Positions 1 through 11,277 of a DNA stretch of 64,000 nucleotides are shown in pieces. Source of the DNA: Rhodocyclales bacterium (GTDB lineage: Bacteria; Pseudomonadota; Gammaproteobacteria; Burkholderiales; Rhodocyclaceae). Each line of letters begins with the position of its first letter. The stretch's first letter is position 1. Made by a program: the position numbers and the translations under genes. The stretch is from NCBI GenBank assembly GCA_028292505.1, contig JAQGMF010000033.1:1-64000 (forward strand), read 5' to 3'. The notes under the pieces are model-generated. The model made no database searches, was not told where the DNA came from, and saw only the letters and a program-made list of their open reading frames with translations.

Positions 1-187
1 CGTTGAAGCCCTTGATCTGCGAGTTCAGGCGCTCGGAGATCGCCAGACCGGCGGCGTCATCCTTGGCGCTGTTGATGCGCAGGCCCGAAGAGAGCCGTTG
101 CAGCGAAGTGGCCAATGAGGCCTGCGAAGTGTTCAGGTTGCGTTGGGCGTTCAGCGACGCCACGTTGGTATTGATGGTCAGTGCCAT
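1..187 (-). CDS. fliC: Flagellin, N-terminal part (runs off window edge)
   Basis: The 62 visible residues begin [18 protein letters not shown] and continue through the [19 protein letters not shown] block, the conserved D0/D1 helix of bacterial flagellins that packs the filament core and is recognised for export. The start is certain: AAGGAGT lies 6 bases upstream of the ATG at 187. The C-terminal part lies outside the window. It is divergent from the glycosylation operon starting at 684, which fits flagellin being the acceptor of the sugar made there. Confidence 0.95.
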   Translation of the reverse strand, partial: MALTINTNVASLNAQRNLNTSQASLATSLQRLSSGLRINSAKDDAAGLAISERLNSQIKGFN

Positions 188-291
188 TTTGTAACTCCTT
201 ATTGGGTTGCGTTTCTCACTTCAAACTGCACGGTGCGACTTTGATGCAGGTTTCAGCGCAGTCTTTCGAGTGTTTGTCACTCATGCCTGCT

Positions 292-319
292 ACATCGGCC
301 TGCTCATCGGAAAACTTGA
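292..319 (-). promoter_or_regulatory. Sigma-28 (FliA)-like promoter for flagellin
   Basis: Read on the minus strand, TCAAGTTT (312-319) and GCCGATGT (292-299) are separated by 12 bases. The known FliA consensus is TAAAGTTT, an 11-base spacer, then GCCGATAA. Seven of 8 and 6 of 8 bases agree, with one extra spacer base. It would give a leader of about 100 bases before the flagellin ATG at 187. The assignment is by eye. Confidence 0.5.
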
Positions 320-683
320 ATAGCGCTTGTTTTCCCCTGTTTAGTCCGTGTATGAATTCATTTACGGTTCTGCTAGAAATCTCTGCAGGGTGAGCTGGCT
401 TGCTAGGCATTTCCCGTCTCGGAAATGTGCTAAAAGCCCCATAAACAAGGGTCTTTATTGATTTCGGCCGCAAGTGAAAGCGTACTTTTCAAAGCACTTT
501 TGCATCGAACCGCGAGACCAAATCAGAAATAAGAAGGCTTTTACCGGGCATCTAGGCATATGTCTGTTTGCTGCGCCTGCTTAAGATCGGTGTCGTGTAG
601 AACGCACCTTGCAGGATGGCGTCACCCGATGGGGATGCCATAACAACAATACGCAACAATACGCAACGACACGGACCCGGACC
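320..683. other. Divergent intergenic region between fliC and maf
   Basis: AT-richer spacer without a convincing gene. An 85-residue minus-strand frame crosses it (216-473), but it overlaps the predicted fliC promoter and has no family resemblance. A tandem pair of the decamer ACAATACGCA is at 646-665, just before the maf start. The promoter of the maf-pse operon should be here, but I could not identify it. Confidence 0.5.
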
Positions 684-3811
<3,128 letters not shown>

Positions 3812-3839
3812 TTACAACCGGAGCCCTGACAGTCCATCC

Positions 3840-4997
3840 ATGATTCCTTATAGCCGTCAGGTCATTGAAGAAGACGATATCGCCGCGGTCGCAGCTGTGC
3901 TGCGTAGCGACTGGATCACGCAAGGCCCGAGCATTGCGCGTTTCGAGGCGGCCGTCACCGAGCACTGCGGCGCGAAGTATGGCTGCGCAGTGAGCAGCGC
4001 CACCGCCGGCTTGCATTTGGCATGTCTGGCTATGGGGCTCGGGCGCGGCATGCGTTTGTGGACCTCGCCGATCACCTTCGTCGCCTCCGCCAATTGCGGA
4101 CGCTATTGCGGTGCATGGGTGGACTTCGTCGACATTGATCCGCGCACCTATTGCATGAGCATCGAGTCGCTCACCGAAAAATTGACCGAAGCCGAGGCCC
4201 GTGGGCGACTGCCCGACATCATCGTCGCCGTCGATTTCGCTGGCCAGCCATGCCGTTGGGATAGGTTGGCACAGCTCAAGTCCCGCTTCGGCTTTCGCCT
4301 GATTCACGACGCCGCGCACAGCTTCGGCGCCGAGTATCGCGGCCAGCGTGTCGGCAGTCTGGGTGTCGCCGATTGCACCATATTCAGTTTTCACCCGGTC
4401 AAGATCCTGACGACGGGCGAGGGCGGCATGATCGTAACGGACGATCCGGCGCTACATAACGCCGTGTCGATGCTGCGCAGTCACGGCATTACGCGCGAAC
4501 CCGAGCAGATGCAACGCCAGGACGAAGGCGCCTGGTATTACGAACAGCAGGCGTTGGGCTTCAATTACCGCATGACAGATTTCTCCGCGGCACTGGGTAT
4601 TTCCCAACTCGCCAAGGTCGATCGTTTCATCGCGCGCAGACGCGAACTCGCTGCGCGCTACGACGTATTGTTGGCCGACATGGAACTCGAGCCGCCCTGG
4701 CAATCGCCGGATAGCGTATCGTCATACCATCTCTATCCAATCCTGCTGAAAGATTCCGAGACGCGCCACCGTGTTTTCGATCAGCTGCGTGCCGTTGGCA
4801 TACATGTCCAGGTGCACTACATTCCCGTGCATTTGCAACCGGACTTCATGCGTTCCGGTTTCAAGCGCGGCGATTTCCTCCTGGCCGAGGCCTACTATGA
4901 GCGCACCCTGTCGATTCCCTTGCACGCGGCGCTGACGGATGCCGAGCAGGATATGGTCGTTGAAGAATTGAAACGGGCGCTCGATGCAGAAGGCTGA
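3840..4997 (+). CDS. pseC: UDP-4-amino-4,6-dideoxy-N-acetyl-beta-L-altrosamine transaminase
   Basis: PLP-dependent DegT/DnrJ/EryC1-type aminotransferase that aminates C4 of the PseB product. It is 385 residues from the ATG at 3840. The Schiff-base lysine is predicted at K188 in the SFHPVK motif followed by GEGGMI, typical of PseC. The protein from 3840 begins MIPYSRQVIEEDDI like other PseC proteins. A GTG at 3801 with GGAG 5 bases upstream could add 13 residues and overlap pseB by 11 bases, so the start is uncertain. The rest of the assignment is firm. Confidence 0.93.
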   Translation: MIPYSRQVIEEDDIAAVAAVLRSDWITQGPSIARFEAAVTEHCGAKYGCAVSSATAGLHLACLAMGLGRGMRLWTSPITFVASANCGRYCGAWVDFVDIDPRTYCMSIESLTEKLTEAEARGRLPDIIVAVDFAGQPCRWDRLAQLKSRFGFRLIHDAAHSFGAEYRGQRVGSLGVADCTIFSFHPVKILTTGEGGMIVTDDPALHNAVSMLRSHGITREPEQMQRQDEGAWYYEQQALGFNYRMTDFSAALGISQLAKVDRFIARRRELAARYDVLLADMELEPPWQSPDSVSSYHLYPILLKDSETRHRVFDQLRAVGIHVQVHYIPVHLQPDFMRSGFKRGDFLLAEAYYERTLSIPLHAALTDAEQDMVVEELKRALDAEG

Positions 4998-5016
4998 ATG
5001 CAAGTGTATGGGCGGG

Positions 5017-5035
5017 GTGGGCACGGTGTGCCCAC
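5017..5035. repeat. Short perfect hairpin between pseC and the reductase gene
   Basis: GTGGGCAC and GTGCCCAC form an 8-base stem around a 3-base loop in the 49-base gap after pseC. There is no T-run, so it is not a clear terminator. A related GTGGGCA hairpin lies at 13664-13682, so it may belong to a small dispersed repeat family. Confidence 0.5.
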
Positions 5036-5046
5036 GTGTTGGCTAA

Positions 5047-5931
5047 ATGTCGGCCCTGGCACTCGGCACGGTCCAGTTCGGTCTCGACTACGGTCTGACC
5101 AATACGCATGGCCGAATCGCTGAAGCGGAAGCGGTTCGGATTCTGCAGACTGCGCAGGATGCTGGCATAAAATGGCTCGACACCGCCGCTGCTTACGGCA
5201 ATGCCGAAGAGCGTCTCGGCAGCCTCCTGGCGGGCGACAAACACTTCAGCGTTTGCAGCAAGACTCTGCCGACGCCGCCAGAGCACAGCGTGCTTGCCTC
5301 GGCGCAACGCAGTCTGGATGTCAGCCTGACGCGGCTGCGCCGTGATCATGTCGATGCCTTGCTGGTCCACGCCGTGAACGATCTGCTCGGAAGCGAAGGT
5401 GACGCGCTGTGGGCCTGGATGGGTACTGCGCGCGCACAAGGTATGGCACGCAGCATCGGCGTATCGGTCTACGATGCCGATGAAATCGACACCGTGCTCG
5501 CGCGCTACACACCGGACTGGATACAGCTGCCTTGCAGCGTGCTCGATCAACGCTTGATCAGTTCCGGACACCTCGCCAGCCTGGCGGATCGAGGCATCAA
5601 GGTACAGGCGCGCTCGCTATTGTTGCAGGGTGTCGTGAACATCCTGCCGCAGGCCCTGCCGGAGCCTTTGCAGACTTTGCACGAACCTCTGACGCGTTTG
5701 CGGCAGGCGGCGAGTCGGTACAGTATCGGCCCCATCGATATGTCGCTTGCATGGGCTGCCGCGCAACCCGAAATCGATCTCGCGGTGATCGGTGTGACGA
5801 CGGTGGATGAGCTGCGCCAATGTGCCGAAGCGTTTAGCCGCGATGTCGTCGCCGATTGGGTTACATTCGCTTGCGACGATGCTTTGGTAGTGGACCCGCG
5901 AAAATGGCCGCCGAAAATGAAAGCAGCATGA
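5047..5931 (+). CDS. Aldo/keto reductase in the nonulosonate operon
   Basis: A 294-residue NAD(P)H-dependent aldo/keto reductase. The catalytic tetrad is visible: D45 and Y50 in WLDTAAAYGN, K72 in SKTLP and H108 in LLVHAV. It lies between pseC and the nucleotidyltransferase gene with a 7-base gap downstream, so it is almost certainly part of the same operon. None of the six canonical Pse enzymes is an aldo/keto reductase. It may therefore reduce a keto group on the nucleotide sugar or finished nonulosonic acid, but the substrate cannot be read from sequence. Confidence 0.85.
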   Translation: MSALALGTVQFGLDYGLTNTHGRIAEAEAVRILQTAQDAGIKWLDTAAAYGNAEERLGSLLAGDKHFSVCSKTLPTPPEHSVLASAQRSLDVSLTRLRRDHVDALLVHAVNDLLGSEGDALWAWMGTARAQGMARSIGVSVYDADEIDTVLARYTPDWIQLPCSVLDQRLISSGHLASLADRGIKVQARSLLLQGVVNILPQALPEPLQTLHEPLTRLRQAASRYSIGPIDMSLAWAAAQPEIDLAVIGVTTVDELRQCAEAFSRDVVADWVTFACDDALVVDPRKWPPKMKAA

Positions 5932-5938
5932 GGGAAAC

Positions 5939-6706
5939 ATGAGCACGCGCATCCTCGCCATTCTGCAAGCCCGCATGTCCTCTTCGCGACTGCCCGGCAA
6001 GGTATTGTTGCCCCTGTTCGGCGAGCCCATGCTGGCCCGGCAGATCGAACGCTTGCGCCGCGCACGGCGCATCGATCAACTCATCGTTGCCACTTCGTCG
6101 GCACCCAGCGATGATCCGATTGCCGAGCAATGCGCCAAGCTGGGCGTGACCTGCCACCGCGGTTCGCTCGACGACGTGCTCGACCGATTCGAACAAGCCG
6201 CGCGGCCCTATGCGCCTCAGCATGTCGTGCGCCTCACGGCCGATTGCCCGCTGGCAGACCCGGAACTTATCGATCAGCTCATTGCGAAGCATCTCGACAG
6301 CGGCGCGGATTACACCACCAACGCCAATCCACCGAGCTTCCCCGATGGCCTAGATGCTGAAGTCATACGCTATGCCGTGTTGCACATTGCATGGCGCGAA
6401 GCGAAACGCTTGTCCGAGCGCGAGCACGTGACGCTATATATTGCCAGTCAGTCGGATCGCTTTTTCATCGAGACGCTGAGCAGCGAGACGGATTTATCGG
6501 CGCTACGCTGGACCGTGGACGAGGCCGACGATCTGGCGCTGGTCGAGCGCATCTACGCGGCACTGTACCCGCGCAATGCGGCCTTCACCACACGGGATGT
6601 CTTGGCCCTGCTGGAAGAGCAGCCTGAATTGCGCACGATGAATACGTCTCACCGCCGAAACGAGGGTTTGGAAAAATCATTGGAGCAGGAAAAGCACACC
6701 CAATGA
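5939..6706 (+). CDS. SpsF-like cytidylyltransferase family protein, possible PseF substitute
   Basis: A 255-residue protein of the CTP_transf_3 superfamily in its SpsF branch. The N-terminal nucleotide-binding motif QARMSSSRLPGK is at residues 10-21, followed by VVRLTADCPL, where SpsF proteins have the metal-binding Asp. True PseF/NeuA proteins begin with an ARGGSKxIPxKN motif, which is not seen here. Given its position among pse genes, CMP activation of the sugar is the most economical role, but this is inference. The start is supported by AGGGAAAC before the ATG. Only 7 bases separate it from the reductase gene. Confidence 0.8.
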   Translation: MSTRILAILQARMSSSRLPGKVLLPLFGEPMLARQIERLRRARRIDQLIVATSSAPSDDPIAEQCAKLGVTCHRGSLDDVLDRFEQAARPYAPQHVVRLTADCPLADPELIDQLIAKHLDSGADYTTNANPPSFPDGLDAEVIRYAVLHIAWREAKRLSEREHVTLYIASQSDRFFIETLSSETDLSALRWTVDEADDLALVERIYAALYPRNAAFTTRDVLALLEEQPELRTMNTSHRRNEGLEKSLEQEKHTQ

Positions 6707-6709
6707 ATT

Positions 6710-6779
6710 GTCATCCCGGCGAAAGCCGGGATCCAGAGGCGTCCCACCGTACTGGATTCCAGCCTTCGCCGGAATGACG
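6710..6779. repeat. Class A palindromic repeat (GTCATTCCCGC type)
   Basis: Two opposed copies of a GTCATCCCGGCGAAAGCCGG-type unit around a short centre. Other copies in this window are at 11241, 24835, 25408, 38252, 51245, 53041 and 58307. It fills the gap before the aminotransferase gene and creates a false in-frame N-terminal extension of that gene (PAFAGMTAK), which should not be annotated as coding. Confidence 0.85.
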
Positions 6780-6809
6780 GCAAAAATCTTACGCATGTTG
6801 GAGAGTTTC

Positions 6810-8099
6810 ATGTCTGACCGCTATCACCAATCCGAAGCACTGCTCGAACGTGCCTTGCAAACTATTCCGCTGGGCTCGCAGACCTTCAGCAAGAGCAAGA
6901 CGCAATATCCCTATGGCGTGTCGCCGTATTTCATCGAGCATGGCAAAGGCTGCCGCGTGCAGGATGCCGACGGCAATGAGTACATCGATTTCGTGATGAG
7001 TCTTGCCGCAGTCACGCTCGGTTACAGCGACCCCGACGTGACGGCCGCAGTGCGCAGTCAGCTTGATGATGGCGTCATTTTCTCGCTGCCACACCGTCTC
7101 GAAATGGAAGTCGCGGAAAAGCTGCGCGAATGCGTGCCCTGCGCCGAGATGACGCGCTTCGGCAAGAACGGTTCGGATGCCACGTCCGGCGCGATCCGCG
7201 TGGCGCGCGCTTTCACCGGACGCGATCGCGTTGCCACCTGCGGCTACCATGGTTGGCAGGACTGGTATATCGGCTCGACGGCGCGCAACAAGGGCGTGCC
7301 GAAAGCTGTGAGCGAACTGACGCACACATTTCCCTACAACGATGCAGAGGCGCTTGACAGATTGCTGAGCACCCACAAGGGCGAATTTGCCGCTGTCATA
7401 CTCGAACCGATGAATGTGGCCGAGCCGTTGCCGGGTTATCTCGAAGCCTTGCGCGACATCACGCACAGGCACGGCGCCTTGCTGGTCTTCGACGAAACCA
7501 TCACGGGGTTCCGTTACGAACTCGGTGGCGCGCAGGCGCGTTTCGGCGTCACACCCGACCTCGCCACCTTCGGCAAGGGGATGGCCAATGGTTACCCGGT
7601 TTCGGCGGTATGCGGCAAGGCCGAGTACATGCACATGATGGAAGAGATCTTCTTCTCCTTCACTTTTGGTGGTGAATTGCTGTCGCTGGCTGCCGCCAAG
7701 ACGACGATGGAAAAACTGCAGCGCGAGCCGGTGATCGCCACACTCAAGTCGCGTGGTGCGCGCATCAAGACATCGCTTGCTGAGAAGATCGTGCAGCACG
7801 GCGTCGGCGAATTCGCGTCGCTGGCCGGCGATGCAACCTGGTCGTTCTTCGCCTTGCGCGACACGCCGCAATACAGTGCGTGGCATATCAAGACGCTGTT
7901 CCTGCAGGAGATGTTCGCGCGCGGCATCATCACGCTCGGCACGCACAACATCAGTTACGCGCACGGCGAGGCTGACGTGGACCGTCTGCTTGCCGTGTAC
8001 GATGAAGTGCTGCCCATCCTGAATGATGCTGTCATTAACGGCAGACTTGAAAAGCTCTTGCGCTGCGCGCCGCTCGAACCACTCTTCAAGATACGTTGA
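6810..8099 (+). CDS. Class-III PLP aminotransferase, glutamate-1-semialdehyde aminomutase-like
   Basis: A 429-residue fold-type I, class-III aminotransferase resembling glutamate-1-semialdehyde 2,1-aminomutase. Visible are GSDATSGAIRVAR (phosphate-binding region), DETITGFR (cofactor Asp) and the Schiff-base lysine K256 in FGKGMANGYP. The start at 6810 has GGAG a few bases upstream; frame upstream of 6795 is repeat DNA. Its place between the SpsF-like gene and pseG argues for a role in nonulosonate modification rather than haem synthesis, where hemL usually sits elsewhere. Such enzymes recur in nonulosonate clusters but lack a settled role. Confidence 0.8.
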   Translation: MSDRYHQSEALLERALQTIPLGSQTFSKSKTQYPYGVSPYFIEHGKGCRVQDADGNEYIDFVMSLAAVTLGYSDPDVTAAVRSQLDDGVIFSLPHRLEMEVAEKLRECVPCAEMTRFGKNGSDATSGAIRVARAFTGRDRVATCGYHGWQDWYIGSTARNKGVPKAVSELTHTFPYNDAEALDRLLSTHKGEFAAVILEPMNVAEPLPGYLEALRDITHRHGALLVFDETITGFRYELGGAQARFGVTPDLATFGKGMANGYPVSAVCGKAEYMHMMEEIFFSFTFGGELLSLAAAKTTMEKLQREPVIATLKSRGARIKTSLAEKIVQHGVGEFASLAGDATWSFFALRDTPQYSAWHIKTLFLQEMFARGIITLGTHNISYAHGEADVDRLLAVYDEVLPILNDAVINGRLEKLLRCAPLEPLFKIR

Positions 8100-8125
8100 G
8101 CAACAGGTTGAGCAATACGTCGAAC

Positions 8126-9112
8126 ATGCAAGTCGTCATCCGTGCCGATGCATCGCGCGAGATTGGCCACGGCCACGTCATGCGCTGCTTGTCTCTCGCC
8201 GCTTCGCTGCGCAGGCGTGGTGCCGAGGTGCGGTTTTTCTGCCGCTCGCTTGAAGGGCACGCATTCTCGACGGTGGGACAGGCGGGCTTTCATTGCCAGC
8301 CAGTCGGCGAGGACACGCCCATTCCACCCTGCGACTGGCTGGTCGTCGATCACTACGGGCTGGACGCTAGCTGGGAATCGGCTCAGCGCAAGAACGCCAA
8401 GCAAATCCTGGTCATCGACGATCTCGCCAATCGGCCGCACGATTGCGATGTGTTGCTCGACCAGAACCTGAATCCGGAAGGCCCCGCGCGCTATCTGCAG
8501 TGGATTCCGACAGATTGCCAGCAACTGCTTGGCCCGCACTACGCGCTGTTGCACAAGAATTTTGCGATCGAACGTGCCGGGCTGGTGTCACGCACCGGGC
8601 AGATCAGGAAGGTGCTGATCTGCTTTGGGGGCAGCGACGCGCCGGACGCAACCGGCTGTGTTGTCGACGTGCTGGCCGCAGCCTTTCCGCATCTCATCCT
8701 CGACATCGTGGCAGGGCCGGCCAACACGCATGCTGCCCAGTTGCAGGAACGTTGCGTCTGGCATCCGCTGATTACGCTCAGTGTTGCCGTCAATGACATG
8801 GCGCAGCGCATGGCACATGCGGATCTGTTTGTCGGCGCTGGGGGTTCGATGACCTGGGAGCGTGCTGCATTGGCCTTGCCGGGCATCACGCTGTCCATCG
8901 CCAACAATCAGGCGATGCTCTGTGCCGCGCTGGCGGAGCGCGGCGCCGGGATCGATCTCGGCCCCATCGAAGATTTCGATGAAAAGGCCTTGCAGGAACA
9001 AGTTTCCCGCCTGCTCGACGACGCGCCGCGCATGCGCGATATGTCCGAGAAACTTGGTGCGCTCTGCGACGGCCGCGGCGCCGGGCGTGTATCAAAAATC
9101 ATGATGGCTTGA
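8126..9112 (+). CDS. pseG: UDP-2,4-diacetamido-2,4,6-trideoxy-beta-L-altropyranose hydrolase
   Basis: Removes UDP to give 2,4-diacetamido-2,4,6-trideoxy-L-altrose, the substrate of pseudaminic acid synthase. A 328-residue GT-B-fold protein with the diagnostic N-terminus IRADASREIGHGHVMRCL, the RADA..GxGHxxRC signature with catalytic His, and a C-terminal GAGGSMTWE nucleotide-binding motif. The start at 8126 follows the family. A TTG at 8096 overlapping the aminotransferase stop is possible but would add a non-homologous leader. It is the last recognisable pse gene of the operon. Confidence 0.92.
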   Translation: MQVVIRADASREIGHGHVMRCLSLAASLRRRGAEVRFFCRSLEGHAFSTVGQAGFHCQPVGEDTPIPPCDWLVVDHYGLDASWESAQRKNAKQILVIDDLANRPHDCDVLLDQNLNPEGPARYLQWIPTDCQQLLGPHYALLHKNFAIERAGLVSRTGQIRKVLICFGGSDAPDATGCVVDVLAAAFPHLILDIVAGPANTHAAQLQERCVWHPLITLSVAVNDMAQRMAHADLFVGAGGSMTWERAALALPGITLSIANNQAMLCAALAERGAGIDLGPIEDFDEKALQEQVSRLLDDAPRMRDMSEKLGALCDGRGAGRVSKIMMA

Positions 9113-9271
9113 GCGGCGTTGCCAAGCGACGGTCGGCCTCAAACCACGGCAGGATGCAGCCGATAATTTCTGAGCTGCGCTATCGGTTCACGCCATTTTT
9201 TACACGATGAGCTGAACGCGTGTAGCGCTCATCTGTCTTCGTTGTGCCTTTCGCTATAAAGAGTCGCCTGC

Positions 9272-11209
9272 ATGAAAAAAATCCTGCTCAATAAGCTGTC
9301 GCAAAAGCCCTGGCCCCACGTTTTCATCGCTGGCGCGATGGTGGTGTTGGTGGTGTTGGCTTTCGCATTTCACATCAAACCGCAGTCTGCGCAGCCGGTT
9401 GCGCTCAACGCGATGCTGCAGCAGATCCGCAATGCGCCGGACACCTGGAAGGCCACCGAAGGCGACGTGTCCATGCTGATTCTGGACATGCAGAAGAACA
9501 ACGTGGCAGGTGTGGCGGTTGCGCCCTCGGGCATGTTCGTGACGGCCAAATCCGGCAAAAAGTATTTCGTCGCCGACGGCACGGGACGCTTCGCTGCGCT
9601 GGCGCTGGTCTCATATCACAAGGGCGAGACGGATGCGTTTCCGCTGGCCATGCTCGACAAGGACATCGAGCCGCCTTACAACTGGCGCGCCGACGTCGGT
9701 CTGCTGCTGACCTTATCTCTGCTGGGAGTCTTGTTGCTGCAAGGTTTCCGCATGACGGGTGGCGGCTTCAAATTCTCCAAGACCGAAACCCCCGTGACTT
9801 TCGACGATGTGATCGGCGCCAACGAAGCGAAGTCGGCGCTGCGCGACATCATGAGTTACCTCAAGGATGCCAAGGGCTTTACCGAGCTGGGCGCCCGGCC
9901 GCCGAAGGGCGTGTTGCTGTCGGGCCCACCGGGGACGGGCAAGACGCAACTGGCCAAAGCATTGGCGGGGGAGTGCGGTGTCAACTTCATTGCCGCGACT
10001 GGCGGCGATTTCTCGGCGATGTTTCTGGGTGTGGGCTCGTCACGCGTGAAATCGCTTTTCCGCAAAGCACGAAAAAATGCTCCATGCATAGTCTTTCTCG
10101 ACGAAATAGATGGCATCGGTCGTCGTACCACGACGGAAACGGGTGGCCCCGCTGAGTCGGAAGGCAATCGCATCATCAACCAGATTCTTGCCGAGATGGA
10201 TGGCTTCAGCTCCACCAGCGGTGTCATCGTCATCGGTGCGACCAACTATCCGGACCTGGTCGATCCAGCGCTGCTACGCGAAGGGCGCTTCGACCGCAAG
10301 ATACAGGTCGTATTGCCTGACGTATCCGACCGCACTGCGCTGTTCGAGCTGTATGCGAAGAATCTCAAGAGTGTCGGCGAACTCGACTACCCGCAGCTGG
10401 GGCGCATGACCACCGGCTTGACCCCCGCCGCCATCGCCTACGTCGTCAATCACGCGGCGCTGATCACGGCACGCAATCAGGAAAAAGAAGTCTCGATGCG
10501 CAATTTCGTCGAGGCTATCGAAGTATGCAGAATGGGTGAGAAGAACGGCGCCGGTTCGGCACTCACTGAGGCCGAGCGCGAGCGTATCGCCGTGCACGAA
10601 GCGGGTCACGCCATCATGGCGCAGGTGTTGGGCTGTGGTCAGGTCGAGAAGGTGACTATCCTGTCGCGTGGTGCAGCGCTCGGGGTGACGCTGGTGACGC
10701 AGAAGGAAGACAAACATCTGCACCTGAAGTCCGAACTCGAACATCGCATACAGATGCTGCTCGGTGGCCGCGCTGCCGAACTCATCACCTACAACGATGC
10801 GTCGAGCGGTGCGTCGAGCGATCTCAAGGAAGCCTCCAAGCTGGCACTGTCGATGGTCGCCACACTCGGCCTGGGCGACAACGGTACGCTGTTCAGCCTC
10901 GAAGCGCTGACTGCGCTCAATATCAAGCCGGATACGACCATCGCCGTTGCCGAAGCCGAAGCGGTACTGACCACACAAAACGAGCGCTGCCTGGCAACGC
11001 TGCGCGAACTCGAAGGCGCGCTGCAAGACCTCACCGCGCAGCTGCTGGAACACGAAACCATCGACGGCGCAGAAGTGGCCCGTGCCATCGCCGCGGCACG
11101 TGCTGCGCACGAAGAGCGGCGTAGCACCGATAGTCCCATGCGCGGCGCGATGCTGGCGTCGAAACTTTTGCCTGTGGAAGAGATGGTTGTTCAGGGGCGG
11201 GTTGCCTGA
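9272..11209 (+). CDS. FtsH-type membrane AAA+ zinc metalloprotease (paralogue)
   Basis: A 645-residue protein with full FtsH architecture: membrane segment at about 17-35, a periplasmic domain, a second membrane segment near 145-162, then an AAA+ module and an M41 peptidase. Walker A (GPPGTGKT, about 217-225), Walker B (VFLDEID, about 273), the arginine-finger region DPALLREGRFDR and the zinc site HEAGH (442-446) with D517 are intact. The pore loop reads AMFLGVG. The N-terminus and periplasmic part differ from housekeeping FtsH, so this is probably a second copy. It lies 159 bases after pseG; co-transcription is unproven. Confidence 0.88.
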   Translation: MKKILLNKLSQKPWPHVFIAGAMVVLVVLAFAFHIKPQSAQPVALNAMLQQIRNAPDTWKATEGDVSMLILDMQKNNVAGVAVAPSGMFVTAKSGKKYFVADGTGRFAALALVSYHKGETDAFPLAMLDKDIEPPYNWRADVGLLLTLSLLGVLLLQGFRMTGGGFKFSKTETPVTFDDVIGANEAKSALRDIMSYLKDAKGFTELGARPPKGVLLSGPPGTGKTQLAKALAGECGVNFIAATGGDFSAMFLGVGSSRVKSLFRKARKNAPCIVFLDEIDGIGRRTTTETGGPAESEGNRIINQILAEMDGFSSTSGVIVIGATNYPDLVDPALLREGRFDRKIQVVLPDVSDRTALFELYAKNLKSVGELDYPQLGRMTTGLTPAAIAYVVNHAALITARNQEKEVSMRNFVEAIEVCRMGEKNGAGSALTEAERERIAVHEAGHAIMAQVLGCGQVEKVTILSRGAALGVTLVTQKEDKHLHLKSELEHRIQMLLGGRAAELITYNDASSGASSDLKEASKLALSMVATLGLGDNGTLFSLEALTALNIKPDTTIAVAEAEAVLTTQNERCLATLRELEGALQDLTAQLLEHETIDGAEVARAIAAARAAHEERRSTDSPMRGAMLASKLLPVEEMVVQGRVA

Positions 11210-11240
11210 GGTACAGAGCCCGCTACAGTCCTGCACTCCC

Positions 11241-11266
11241 GCCATTCCCGCCTTTGCGGGAATGAC
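11241..11266. repeat. Class A palindromic repeat, single unit
   Basis: Perfect hairpin with stem CATTCCCGC / GCGGGAATG, located between the convergent FtsH-like gene and the DNA glycosylase gene. It may act as a bidirectional terminator, but no T-run is present. Confidence 0.75.
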
Positions 11267-11277
11267 GAGTTTGGGGT

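Noticed and set aside
216-473. 85-residue minus-strand frame upstream of flagellin
   Set aside because: It runs through the predicted fliC promoter, has no good ribosome site and no recognisable family.
6708-6809. Longer N-terminus for the class-III aminotransferase
   Set aside because: The added residues come from a class A repeat; the ATG at 6810 has a good ribosome site and matches the family.
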